A stretch of 64,000 nucleotides of DNA, from NCBI RefSeq assembly GCF_036961565.1, contig NZ_JBAMDD010000004.1, positions 282,008 to 346,007 of the forward strand, written 5' to 3'. Of the stretch, positions 27,337 to 37,200 are shown one piece after another (the stretch's first letter is position 1; each line of letters starts with the position of its first letter). Made by a program: the position numbers and the translations under genes. The notes under the pieces are model-generated. The model was given only the letters and a program-made list of their open reading frames with translations. It was not told where the DNA came from and did not search any database. The stretch is from Chitinimonas sp036961565. GTDB lineage: Bacteria; Pseudomonadota; Gammaproteobacteria; Burkholderiales; Chitinimonadaceae.

Positions 27337-28404
27337 ATGGACGCCGTTTGCAATCTCGAAAATATTGGACCAAGCAACATCCACCGAGCAATCGCTGTGC
27401 AAGCAATCCAATCCACACACAATTGGGAGCTATTCGACGAACTCGACAACCTTCTGTATATCGAACGCATGGTCAAAACGATCATCACGACCGATAAAGC
27501 AGCCTTTACATGGATGCGAGATAAGCGCGGCAGAATAATACTGAAGGAGTCTCGCCTTGCGCTTTACTTCAATCTAGTAAAGTCTGCAGCAAATTATCTT
27601 ATACAGCAGCAATACCCAGAACAGAACATCAGCCTACACGCTGACGCCTTCTTTGCAGCGCTGCATCAGCAGGGCTTTCTCTACAACAAACCCAACAACC
27701 CTTGCGGCGATGACTTATACGAAGCGGACTTATTCAATCAACTCCTTCACGACATCCGCCACCGCTGTAGCTCACCGGACTTTCAGAATGAACTGAGACA
27801 GCGGGGCGAGCTAGCAACACGCATGTATTTCGGTATGGTGGGTTGTGCTCGGCGCTTGATCAAACGTCACCGTAAGCTACTCGTCATCCGATTGGACTTC
27901 TACTTGCCGCCTTCAATCGCTCACTCTACTGCAGAATCGGCAAAGGCTCACCTCAAGCATTTTCTCGACAACCGACGTGGCAACCCGGGGATATTTCGTC
28001 ACGGTGTCGGTTATATCTGGAAATTAGAGCACGGTGCAGATCGTGGCTTCCATTTCCACTGTGTGTTCTTTTTGAATGGTTCTACAGCCAAGGGTAATGG
28101 TGTGTACTGGGGGAATCAATACGGTGCTTACTGGAAAAGCCGGTTCCCGAGTGGAGATGCCGGCTTCCACAATTGCAATCAGGAAAAGTTCGAGAAAGCA
28201 CAAAAAGGGCAATATCGGCAAGCAAGAATAGGTGTCGGCAAGCTGATTTACCACGACACCCGTAAGCGACAGCACCTTTACGACGCCCTCGCTTATTTAG
28301 CGAAAAAGGAGCAACTCCTACCCCTAAAGTCGAAATGGGGGAACGTATGGTCGTGCGGTGAAGTGCCGCCAGGAGAAAAGCCAGGACCAGAGAGAAGACA
28401 ATGA
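27337..28404 (+). CDS. YagK/YfjJ-domain (inovirus Gp2-like) HUH-type protein
   Basis: The 355-residue protein carries the YagK/YfjJ C-terminal domain in its second half. The segment LLVIRLDFYLP (strand 1), GVGYIWKLEHGADRGFHFHCVFF (with His-x-His in FHFHC) and LYDALAYLAKKEQ (Tyr-x3-Lys) give the three-motif order of HUH endonucleases. Relatives are annotated as inovirus Gp2 or island replication proteins. The N-terminal 150 residues are unassigned. AGGAGC lies just before the ATG. In context with AlpA and the DUF3987-like gene it probably starts replication or mobilises single-stranded DNA of the island. Confidence 0.75.
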   Translation: MDAVCNLENIGPSNIHRAIAVQAIQSTHNWELFDELDNLLYIERMVKTIITTDKAAFTWMRDKRGRIILKESRLALYFNLVKSAANYLIQQQYPEQNISLHADAFFAALHQQGFLYNKPNNPCGDDLYEADLFNQLLHDIRHRCSSPDFQNELRQRGELATRMYFGMVGCARRLIKRHRKLLVIRLDFYLPPSIAHSTAESAKAHLKHFLDNRRGNPGIFRHGVGYIWKLEHGADRGFHFHCVFFLNGSTAKGNGVYWGNQYGAYWKSRFPSGDAGFHNCNQEKFEKAQKGQYRQARIGVGKLIYHDTRKRQHLYDALAYLAKKEQLLPLKSKWGNVWSCGEVPPGEKPGPERRQ

Positions 28405-28958
28405 CAATCTGACGAAAGATTATCCGATCCAACCAATTTCCATAAGGATGCGATCGGGGCAGCGCACAGCGCTCTTTACGGCCTGCCGAGCGTTCGGCGA
28501 GAGTCACCAAGACTGGGGGCTATAATGGTCTGGCGGGCCGTTTCTACCGCATTGCCACCGCCCCTGGCAGCGAAATCTGTACTGAAACGCCTATCGTCTA
28601 CATCCTAGACTATAGGAGACTTCCAGAAACCTCCGTTTTTAGCCGTTCGTGCGCTGTAACTAATTGATTCCTTGTGCGCCGGATTTGCAAAGAATAGGTT
28701 TCTGGAGTCCCCTATAGGCCAATCCCTGCCAACTTCCTGAACATCCCCAGCTAACTAATTGACACCTCTGACGGGGCCAGAGGGTGGTCGGAGGGCATAC
28801 AGCCGGGCCTGTGCCCGGCTTCGTAGGGGTAGACTCAGCATAGACTACTCGGTGCGTCTTGCTAGCCTGGTGCGTCACTAAGAGGGGCTACTATGAGTAC
28901 CGCGCCAAGCGGGGGAGCGATAGCTACTCAATCTGTTGCGGACGAGCGGTCGGGGTAC
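28405..28958. other. 554-bp region without a clear gene; contains a large inverted repeat
   Basis: It follows the HUH-like gene. CTATAGGAGACTTCCAGAAA... at 28610-28632 is mirrored with few mismatches at 28696-28717, separated by about 63 bases. TAACTAATTGA occurs directly repeated near 28656 and 28753. No tRNA or known ncRNA is visible; a 33-codon frame starts at 28893. Confidence 0.45.
28610..28717. repeat. Near-perfect 22-bp inverted repeat with 63-bp spacer
   Basis: Left arm 28610-28632 and right arm 28696-28717 are reverse complements apart from one or two positions (TATAGGAGAC versus TATAGGGGAC). The arrangement recalls IS ends or a replication/recombination site, but nothing inside codes for a transposase. 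Confidence 0.6.
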
Positions 28959-28994
28959 CTACGAATTGAGATCGCCAAGGCAACCTACTTCTAG
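28893..28994 (+). CDS. Possible 33-residue leftover ORF
   Basis: An ATG with a good ribosome site (AGAGGGG) opens a 33-codon frame ending in GYLRIEIAKATYF. Its last 36 bases are antisense to the end of the DUF416 gene, as if a longer gene had been cut when the toxin/immunity cassette arrived. Coding is uncertain. Confidence 0.25.
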   Translation: MSTAPSGGAIATQSVADERSGYLRIEIAKATYF

Positions 28995-29558
28995 ATTATA
29001 CCACCTGCCTTTTATCTCAATGACATTTACATCATCACCACGGATTCTATTCAAATAGGAGATATCTTCCTTTTCCACCTTCAACTCTTCTTGCATCAGT
29101 GGATGAGAAGCGATCTTATCCTCCAGATCAGAACCCAAAGAATCCATCCCTTCCAGCTCCTGGACATGCATATCGATAGAATCCCTGATCAGAGTTAATC
29201 CAATAGACAAATGCTCCTCGTCAAATCTCTTCAAGTATCGCAACAATGCGCCTATTGCAACTGCCGCATCGAGTGCAGCAGAAACCAAAGGATCCTCATA
29301 ATCCTCTGTTTCAGGTGCCAAATCTTCACATCGCCTTGCAAGGATCGAGAAGTCAATATCATCAGATGGTGTGGCAAGCCACTCCCATGCCCGATCTAAA
29401 GCACCGCGTAAGATGGCTTGGTCCAGGCCATGCTTTTTTGAGAAGAAGATGTAGCTAGGCAACATTCTTTCACACATCCAAGCAAGGAAAACAGCACGCA
29501 ACCGATGTGGTAGCACCTCCAGCTCAGCATGTAATTCCTCCAAATCGAAATTCATCAT
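28959..29558 (-). CDS. DUF416-like protein, probable immunity protein of the orphan deaminase-type toxin
   Basis: The 199-residue all-helical product resembles the DUF416/YjaG family: RLRAVFLAWMCERMLPSYIFFSKKHGL, a DRAWEWL segment and SAALDAAVAIGALLRYL. It starts three bases after the stop of the upstream toxin-like gene, with GAGGA immediately before, so the pair is translationally coupled. DUF416-type proteins occur as immunity partners in polymorphic toxin loci. The last 60 residues (KVEKEDISYLNRIRGD onward) are not typical of the family and may be specific. Confidence 0.65.
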   Translation of the reverse strand: MMNFDLEELHAELEVLPHRLRAVFLAWMCERMLPSYIFFSKKHGLDQAILRGALDRAWEWLATPSDDIDFSILARRCEDLAPETEDYEDPLVSAALDAAVAIGALLRYLKRFDEEHLSIGLTLIRDSIDMHVQELEGMDSLGSDLEDKIASHPLMQEELKVEKEDISYLNRIRGDDVNVIEIKGRWYNLEVGCLGDLNS

Positions 29559-29561
29559 TCC

Positions 29562-30173
29562 TCATGGTTCCTTTTTTACTTTAACAGGACTCAAAGCATC
29601 TACGCGCTCTTGCTTTAATGTTTGCTGACATCCAGTGCAAATAGGTCGACTTGCAGCCGTTCCGGTTGGATTTAGTTTCAAATCTCTAGCCGTATTTATC
29701 CCTGTAACCTCTGCATGCCCCGCCCCCTTGCCTTCTATTTCATTAGTTTTCAGCAACGCTCTTTGAGCAGGCCTCAACCTCTTCTCGCTTGAACTAACAA
29801 TGCGTATACCTTCTGCCGTTTCGGTAACGGCGATAGTAGTTCTTCTCTGGGTTGCAGCGGGAACAGCTTGGTGAATTACTTGTGCTCGTTCTGCCGCGGT
29901 TACCGGAGGAGTTGCCGGCACACCAGCAGTCACAGGCAAACGCGCACCCGATATGACACTGTTCCCACCACCACCATTACCGCACTCAACGCAGCCCTGT
30001 GCAGCGATGGTGCTACTTGGACCATCAGTCAGGTCATCAACCATCTCCCCAACAACAGGAAGGCTGGTCACGAACTCCTGAACCGCTGATATCCCCTCCT
30101 GCACAGACGATGGCAGCGCCTTAATAACTCGGCCTACTACTCCCCTGTTTGGCTGAACTGGTGACCCCACCAC
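29562..30173 (-). CDS. Orphan Rhs-type C-terminal toxin with cytidine-deaminase-like motif
   Basis: The 203-residue frame starts at a GTG (30173) without signal peptide. Its C-terminal part has GKGAGHAEVTGIN followed about 25 residues later by RPICTGCQQ: the HxE and PxCxxC signatures of the deaminase superfamily used in polymorphic toxins. The N-terminal part (VQEGISAVQEFVTSLPVVGEMVDD) looks like the linker region of an Rhs tail. In another frame just upstream (30234-30121) MRDALEAALRLGSGRLGTTG appears to continue the same protein, suggesting a frameshift at about 30170. It is probably a displaced tail that was once joined to an Rhs core; whether it is expressed is unclear. Confidence 0.6.
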   Translation of the reverse strand: MVGSPVQPNRGVVGRVIKALPSSVQEGISAVQEFVTSLPVVGEMVDDLTDGPSSTIAAQGCVECGNGGGGNSVISGARLPVTAGVPATPPVTAAERAQVIHQAVPAATQRRTTIAVTETAEGIRIVSSSEKRLRPAQRALLKTNEIEGKGAGHAEVTGINTARDLKLNPTGTAASRPICTGCQQTLKQERVDALSPVKVKKEP

Positions 30174-30467
30174 GTCCTGTCGTACCCAAACGGCCAGACC
30201 CTAGACGCAGTGCGGCTTCCAGCGCATCACGCATACCGCCATATTCAGTTTAAAGAGCGAGACCCCCCAACGCAGTTTTCCGGCTACTGAAGGATCAAGT
30301 ATTCACGGTTTTCGTCATGGTTGAGCCCAAGTTGATTCTTCCACAGCAGCAACCACTGAAATCGATCTAACGGAACAGTATTGAGACCTAACCCGGAGAT
30401 CGATTGATAGCGAGCAGCAACCAGCCGGCGCGGAATCGGCCGGTGTCGGCTAGCCGCCTTACCGCGT
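30174..30467 (-). pseudogene. Remnant between displaced toxin tail and immunity gene
   Basis: No intact gene is visible. The minus strand codes TEYGGMRDALEAALRLGS-like sequence near 30240-30180, out of frame with the following toxin gene, which I read as the frameshifted front of the displaced toxin tail. A further open stretch (30529-30284) ends ENREYLILQ and overlaps the end of the immunity gene; it has no recognisable family. Confidence 0.35.
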
Positions 30468-31202
30468 TCACGCTGGCAGGCACCAATCATCGTGTATAAA
30501 TCTATCGTAGGCAGGATTATCTTTTGCAATCCTCTTAAGCTGATTTAAATCAAAGCAAACAATACCACCCTGACCAAGCCCCTCTTCGCTCAACTTGAAA
30601 CCCATATCCGCCAACCTGGAGGCAACAGGATTTTTCCAATAATTTACGGGATAAACACCTTTTATACTGCCAGAAATTACACCTTTTGGATGATGCAACC
30701 ATGAGTCCTCAACGCTCCCAACTTTAACGCCAGACCCGAATAACCCCATCTTAATTCTTGTCTCTGACGCAGGACTGAAATCATCAGGCAAGCGACCAGC
30801 ATAGCCATAATGCAATTCAAAAGCGCTTGAAAAGATTGCAAAAATATCAATCTCCACCTCAAACGAAGAACTCGGTTTAGATATAACAAAGCACTCAAAT
30901 AGAAAATTTGAGTCAGGTTCATCAAAAGCCTTGCCAGCCCGCCCTATAGAAAGAACTACTCTTCCACTTTCGTCCGAGCAGTCAAAAGCCTCAAAATCAG
31001 CAAGTGAAACTCGCTTGAGTGCGCTCGGCAAAGAAGAGATTTTCTTATCACCCCCACAATTTATCGAGTACTCAACAGGCCTCCCAATGCAACGTTCAAA
31101 TAAATTCCCCACAAGCCACTCAGGGTCAATATGCGCAGTCAAGTCAGCGGTAAAATACAACTTCGTAATATTAAAGAAATGCTTCTGCTTTCGGAAAAAC
31201 AC
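30468..31202 (-). CDS. Probable immunity protein for the Rhs2 tail
   Basis: The 244-residue protein is soluble with no signal peptide, as expected for a cytoplasmic immunity protein, and has no domain I recognise. It is clearly lower in GC than the Rhs core. GGAGG overlaps the Rhs2 stop region and lies nine bases before the GTG at 31202, which I take as start (about five bases after the Rhs2 stop); an alternative TTG at 31235 would overlap Rhs2 and has no ribosome site. Position directly behind a variable Rhs tail is the main evidence for the immunity role. Confidence 0.62.
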   Translation of the reverse strand: MFFRKQKHFFNITKLYFTADLTAHIDPEWLVGNLFERCIGRPVEYSINCGGDKKISSLPSALKRVSLADFEAFDCSDESGRVVLSIGRAGKAFDEPDSNFLFECFVISKPSSSFEVEIDIFAIFSSAFELHYGYAGRLPDDFSPASETRIKMGLFGSGVKVGSVEDSWLHHPKGVISGSIKGVYPVNYWKNPVASRLADMGFKLSEEGLGQGGIVCFDLNQLKRIAKDNPAYDRFIHDDWCLPA

Positions 31203-31207
31203 GACTA

Positions 31208-34200
31208 TCAACCTCCAAAAAACTTGTTTATCCAAACCGCCCAGTTGTTGACCTGTACGGTACCTTGAATGTTGTCACGAAGCATTTTTTGCTCATTTCG
31301 CAAGATCAGCTTCGACGGGTTGTCAGTCTTCGACGCGACCTCGACAACCTTCACGATGCCATCCTTAAATCTCACTCCCACATCTGGTCGTGGGCCATAT
31401 TTCGAAAGCGCAGCCTGCACTCCTTCCAGAAGGCGCTTATAGCCCAAGTCTAATGTGACGCGAGAAACATTTGGATTGAGTGCATACATATAGGCAAGAG
31501 TCTTCGAAACTGTCGCATGTCCAAGCGTTCCAGTGCTTTGAGCAGTGCCAATAATCTTGGCCCCTGCATACCCAACAGCAGCTTTACCAACAGAAACGAG
31601 CCCACCAGTAGCCAGGTTAAATGTCGTCTCCGTAGCCGTATCAGGCGTCCACAGAGACGCAAAACCACCCCCGACTGCAGCAGGTACATAAACAAAGGGA
31701 TTATCAGTCCCAATGAATCTATCTGCATACCACTGGGCAGAATCCTCGCCTATAGTGGTGCCCGGAAGGTAGCTACCCCAAGTTCGACTTTCTGTCGGAG
31801 CGCTGCTCGTCCCACTGTTTGGCTGACCCGTCTTCGGCTCATTAGACTTCTCCCGCGATGTTGGCGCCTCAGAGGGTTTTGCCTCTATAGCACCATTCTT
31901 ACCCGCAGTGACGGCTATCCAACTTCCGTCCTCCTTTTGTATATAGACAGTACCACCAGCCGCGATTGTCCTTGCTGCCTCTTTCACGGCATTCGACTTT
32001 CCCGGCTTTTCTGTCGGTTTACAGTCCGTTCCTTCGCGCTGCGCATCTCCCGCTGTGCAGCCCGCAAACCCCGTCGGATCCGTCATATTCGTCGGATTAT
32101 TCCACACATACGTATAGCGGTTGTAGCTCTGGCTATGCTCCGGGTCCTGGATCAACGGGTCCGCCGACAGGAAACGCGCCACCAGCGGGTCGTAGATACG
32201 CCCGTTCATGTGTACTAGGTCCAGCTCATCCAGCATTTCGTGGCCGGTAAAGCCCCGGTCGATGACCTTGCCGTCGCCCAGCTCGTCCGGTGTGCCGCTG
32301 CCGTTCAGGTTGCGGCGCTTGCCCCAGGCGTCGTAGGCGAGCTTGTCCTTCAAACTGCCGTCGGCGCCGGTGATGGCCACCAGGCTGCCCAGCCGGTCGC
32401 TGTGCGTCCAGCTCTGCTCGGCCGGGTTGCCAAAGGTGTTGACTTCCACCCCCAGGCCCAGGGGCCAGTAGGTCTTGAGCCGTTTGTACTGCAGGGTGTC
32501 GCCATTGGCAGTTTCCAGTTCCATGGCGCCGGCGTACCAGGTGGTGCCGGTATCGGCGCCGTCCTTGACCTGCTTGGTGCGCTGGTGGTCGGGGCCGTAG
32601 ACAAAGGTGCTCTTGTTGCTGCCTTTGCTCAGACTGGCAGGCATGTCAAAGCTGGTCCACTCGAGGAGCTGGTTGTTCTGGCCGTTTACCTTGGTGACGC
32701 TCTTAAGGTTGCCGTTGTCGTCGTAATAGAAGGTGCCGTAGCTGCCGATGCTTTGAACGGCATGCGGCCGGACGGCGTTGGGGCCGGGGACGGGGTAGTT
32801 GTAGCTGCCCGTGCCGACGCCAGTCTTGCTGGTGAGGTTGCCGATGCTGTCGTAGTGGAAGACCTGCTGGGCTTGGCCGGCAACTTGGCTGAGTTTGAGG
32901 CGGTTCAGTTCGTCATAGTCAAAGACTTCGCTGAAGCCTTCGCTGCCGTCCCAGTACTGGCTGCGCTGGCTGACGTTGCCGAGCAGGTCGTAGTTGTAGC
33001 TTTCCTGCAGGCGCGTGACCGCGCCGGCCTGGAGGCTGCCGGTGTCCAGTCGGCCGGTGTAGTCGTTGTAGCGGCGGTTGAGCTGGAGGCCGTTGCCGAG
33101 CAGGGCTTGGATGACGCGGTTGGCGGCATCCTGCTGTTGGGCTTTCCACAGGACGGTGCTGTTGTTGCGACCGATCTGCTTGAGGTAGCCGTAGGCGTTG
33201 TAGCGGTGCTCAAAGGTGTTGCTGGTGTTGCCGTGCTGGTGCTGTTCCTGGGCAAGCCGGCCCCAGTTGTCGTAGCTGGGGGTGCTGATGAAGCTGCCGT
33301 TGTTGCCGTTGAACAGTTGGGTGGTGACGGCACCAGGACGGCCGAGGCTGTCGTAGCTGTGCGTGCGGACGTATTCACGTGGGCAGTTGGCGCTGAGGTC
33401 GCTGCCGCCCTGGCAGGTGTAGCTTTGGTGCAGTTGGCCGATGCCCATGGTGGCGCTGTCGTAGCGCCAGTGGCTGACGAGGTCAGGTTCGAGTCGGGCG
33501 ATCTGGCGGCCGAGCGGGTCGAAGCGGTAGTTGGTGTAGTACTTCCACTGTTCGTCCACGGGCTTGCCGGCGGCGGCGAGCCGTTGCTTGGGGCTGATCT
33601 GTTGCCAGACTTGGCCCAGGGGGTCGGTCTTGTATTCGATACGGCCGAGGTCGGGGTCGCGCAGTGCGGTCTTGCGGCCCAGTCGGTCGTAGTCGATGCC
33701 GATGAGGTTGCCGGTGGGGTCGGTGGTCTGGGTGAGGTTGCCCCAGGCGTCGCGAGCGAACAGGGTGATACCTTGCTTGGCGTCGCGGGTCTCGATCAGT
33801 TGGCCCAGGGGGTTGCGGGTGTCTCGCTTTTCTCGCGTCAAGGCGTTGATCTGGGTGGTGACCAGGCCTTGGTAGACGGTACGGTTGTGGACGCTGTTGC
33901 CTTTTTCGTCCTGGGTGTCGATCTGGGTGACGCGGTCGAGGTCGTCGTAGTGCTGCTTGGCGGCACGGACGGCGCCGACGCCGATGGCGACGGTGCTGGC
34001 CTGGCTGAGGCTGCTGCCGACGAAGCGGGCTTGGTAGCTTTCGTCGAGGCGGCCGCGGCTGTCGTAGCGTTGGTCATTGGCGGCGAGCTGGCCGTCATAG
34101 CTCCAGCTGAGGCTGCGCTGGGTATGGCCGGCATGATCGCTGTAGACGAGCGTGGGGACGGCGATACGCTGGCCGGCCTTGAGGCGGTCACTGAAACTGA

Positions 34201-37200
34201 CGATATCGCTGCCGCTGGGGCAGAGGCCGTTGCCGCATTGCTTTTGGTAAAGGCGGGTTTCGGTCTCGCCGGCGGTGCCGACCAGGGTGATTTCTTTCTG
34301 TTTGCGACCGAAGGCGTCAACCACCCAGCTGGTGGTGAGGCCGTTGGGGCCGGTGAGGCGGGTCTGTACGCCATTGCGGGGGTCGTGGCTGCGGATCTCG
34401 GTATGGCCGAGGGCGTTCTTGACGGTCTGGGGGAAACGGCCCTTGGCGTCGTAGCTGATGTCTTCGACGGTGCGGGTTTCGTTCAGGCCGGTGGCGGGGT
34501 TGCGCCAGCTTTGTTGCTTAAGTTCGACCAGGCCGTACTTGTTGCTACGGCGATCAAAGGTGGTCACCAGCTTGTAGCTGGTGTCGTCAGGTTCGATGGT
34601 CTCGCTCTTGAGCAGGCCGTTGGCGTGGTAGTCGTACTGAACCTTGCGCGGCTGTGCGGTGGCAGTGGGGCTGGTTTGGTTGACGGTGACGGTCTCCACC
34701 AGGCTTTGCAGCCAGGGGGCGTCGTTGGCCGTGGCGGCCTTGTAGCTGCTATCGGTCTTGGTTTTCCATACCCCGCTGGTGCTGTCGGCTTGGGCACACG
34801 CGATATCCACCGCCGTCTTGGTGGCGGCTGTCAGTTTGAGGGTGCGTTTGACGTTGCCCCAGGTGGTCACACCGGGTGTCAGGCCGTAGTCGGTGCACTC
34901 AAGCTCGGTGCCGATGGAGCTGCCGTCCAGGTCGCGCTTTTCGGTCAGTTGGCGGCTGCTATGGACGAACCAGGTCGAAGCACCATTGGGGAAGGTATTG
35001 GCGTGCACCTTGGCATCAGCAACGGTGTCGTTCAGGACGCTGCCATTTGCGGCAATAACACGGGCGCGTTCGGTCTGGCCGTTGATTTGCCAAGCAACGC
35101 CATCCTGACGGCTAACCGTTAGCATACGCGTGCCCGTTGCCTGAACCATGGCCTCCACTACGCGGTATCCCTGCCGGCCTTTGCCCTGCAAATGCACCGC
35201 TGCTCCCGCATAGCGGTAGCTGGTTACCTTGTCGGCCGCTCTGCCATTGCCCTGGCTATGGCGCGACACAACGGATTCACTGCCACCCGGCAGCCGCCGT
35301 AGAGGGTAAACCAGGGTATCGTTGACACTGCTGTCCAGTGCCGATGGATTAGCCATGTAGACGCTGTTATCGCTCGTGGAGGCATACTCGATCCGATCGA
35401 TAAGGCCAAAGCCATTCACGACGCTGACGAGCTTGTCCAGGGCTTGGCCAGGTTTGGCTTGGCGAACAGGCGTATAGATTTCCCAATTGTCGTTGCGGCG
35501 GTAAACCGTATAGTCCTGCTGGCCATCACCATTGAAGTCACCGCCATGCACCATGCGCTCGACGTTAAAATCCGTCGAGACACTTCCGGGTGCGTGGATC
35601 GTGTATTGCCAACCCCAAGGCGCACACCGTACATTTTGCATGGCCGTACCCAAACGGCACAGCACGTACCCACCTGCGTGTTGATTGCCTTGTGGGTCTA
35701 TCGTCTCGCCAAAGGCACCACCACGCAGCACATCCACCTGACCATCATTGTCCAAATCTGCCACTGCCCTGACGAGAAAGTCGAGGGACGCCAACTCACC
35801 GTTGTCCAGGCGATAGCGATAACCAGAATCAGCAAGTTGTAGGCAGTCACCATCGCCATTACCCTTGGAGTAGCAGCCATAGGATGCTTTCCAGCTACCT
35901 GGACTTGCCGCGGAATGAAACTTGTGAACCCCAAGTACCATGTCGCTATAGCCGTCCCCATTGAGGTCGCCACTGAGTGACGCGCCCTCTATCGGAGTCA
36001 GCGTCGACGTGCTGGCTGTCTCGGCAACAGTCGGGAAGCTGAACCACTGACCTTCTTGCCAACGGAAACCCAGTTCTGAACTAACGGTCGGCGTAATCGC
36101 CTGCGAGAACGCACACTCCCAGGATCCTAGTTCAGACGGTGTTTCACCGGTACTGCGGCACTTGTTGAGGAAGAGATCATCACCACGTCCATCGCCATCG
36201 AAATCAGCGTTGGCATGGCCTGCCGCCGGGCCAAGAGTCGTCGGTAGACGTAGCCTTCTCTCGGGGGCCAAGGCAATGTCAATACAGTTAAAGCCGGTCC
36301 CAGTAGAGAGGCACATGTCCTGCCTACCGAGTGAGCTTGGACCACTCATACCACTACCGACAGAGAGATAGAGGTCATCACGGCCATCTGCATCCAAATC
36401 CTTGATGATGCGATAGCCTGCCGTCTGCCCTGCAGGGAAATTGGCAGCCACGCAATCGAACGGATTACTGCCCGTACCCTGACGTTCGCGCATGCGGGAG
36501 TAACAAATACGCCAGTTCGTGACCTCAAAATTGCCGGGCATTTGTGTACCCACCAGTAGATCGGTCTGGCCATCACCATCAAAGTCGCCGGTTTCCTTGA
36601 TTGCCAGGTTGCTACCCAGCCCATTGAAGGGTTGGCTGGCCGCGAATGCACTGCCCGTCGAAATAAACAGCTTCTGGGTGTTGCCGTTCAGTACGAAGCG
36701 ATCAATCAGATCAAACTTGCCATCGCCGTTAAAGTCGCCGCTGGCGTAGTACTCCACTGGCGTATTGCCATACAGGCGATCGCCGCCGGCTTCGAGGTTA
36801 GGTCCCTTCCAGATGCCCAGACTCACGAATTCCTGCTTAGCCGCCGGATCGGGCTTGGCCCACTCGAAGGTAGTCTTGGGCAGACACTTACCCCCTACCC
36901 CACCTTCACATGCCGTCACCGACTGCAGCATGCTGCGGCCGCTGGTCGGGCTCAATTCGTAGCCCAGGCTATAGCTCAGTACGGCCGTGCCGTTATTGCC
37001 ATTAGCATCGGTGTCGGTATAGGTGCGAATCTTTTCCAACCGCTTGCGGCGGTCGATCCGGCTACCCATCAGATAGGCCACCTCGGCATCCGGCCTGTCA
37101 GCCGTGCCATAGTCGAATTCGATCTTGCCGTAGTGTGCCTGATTGGCGGCCGTATTGGCGCCCCAGCGAATACTGGCGGGCTGGTGCTCGCCAGTCTTGC

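Noticed and set aside
30284..30529. 81-codon minus-strand frame ending ENREYLILQ
   Set aside because: It overlaps the immunity gene and shows no family; kept only as part of the remnant region.
32240..35122. 960-codon open frame antisense to rhs2, and a 915-codon one at 36632-39379
   Set aside because: Both are shadows of the YD- and Ig-repeat coding strand; Val/Ala/Gly-rich without start signal or domains.
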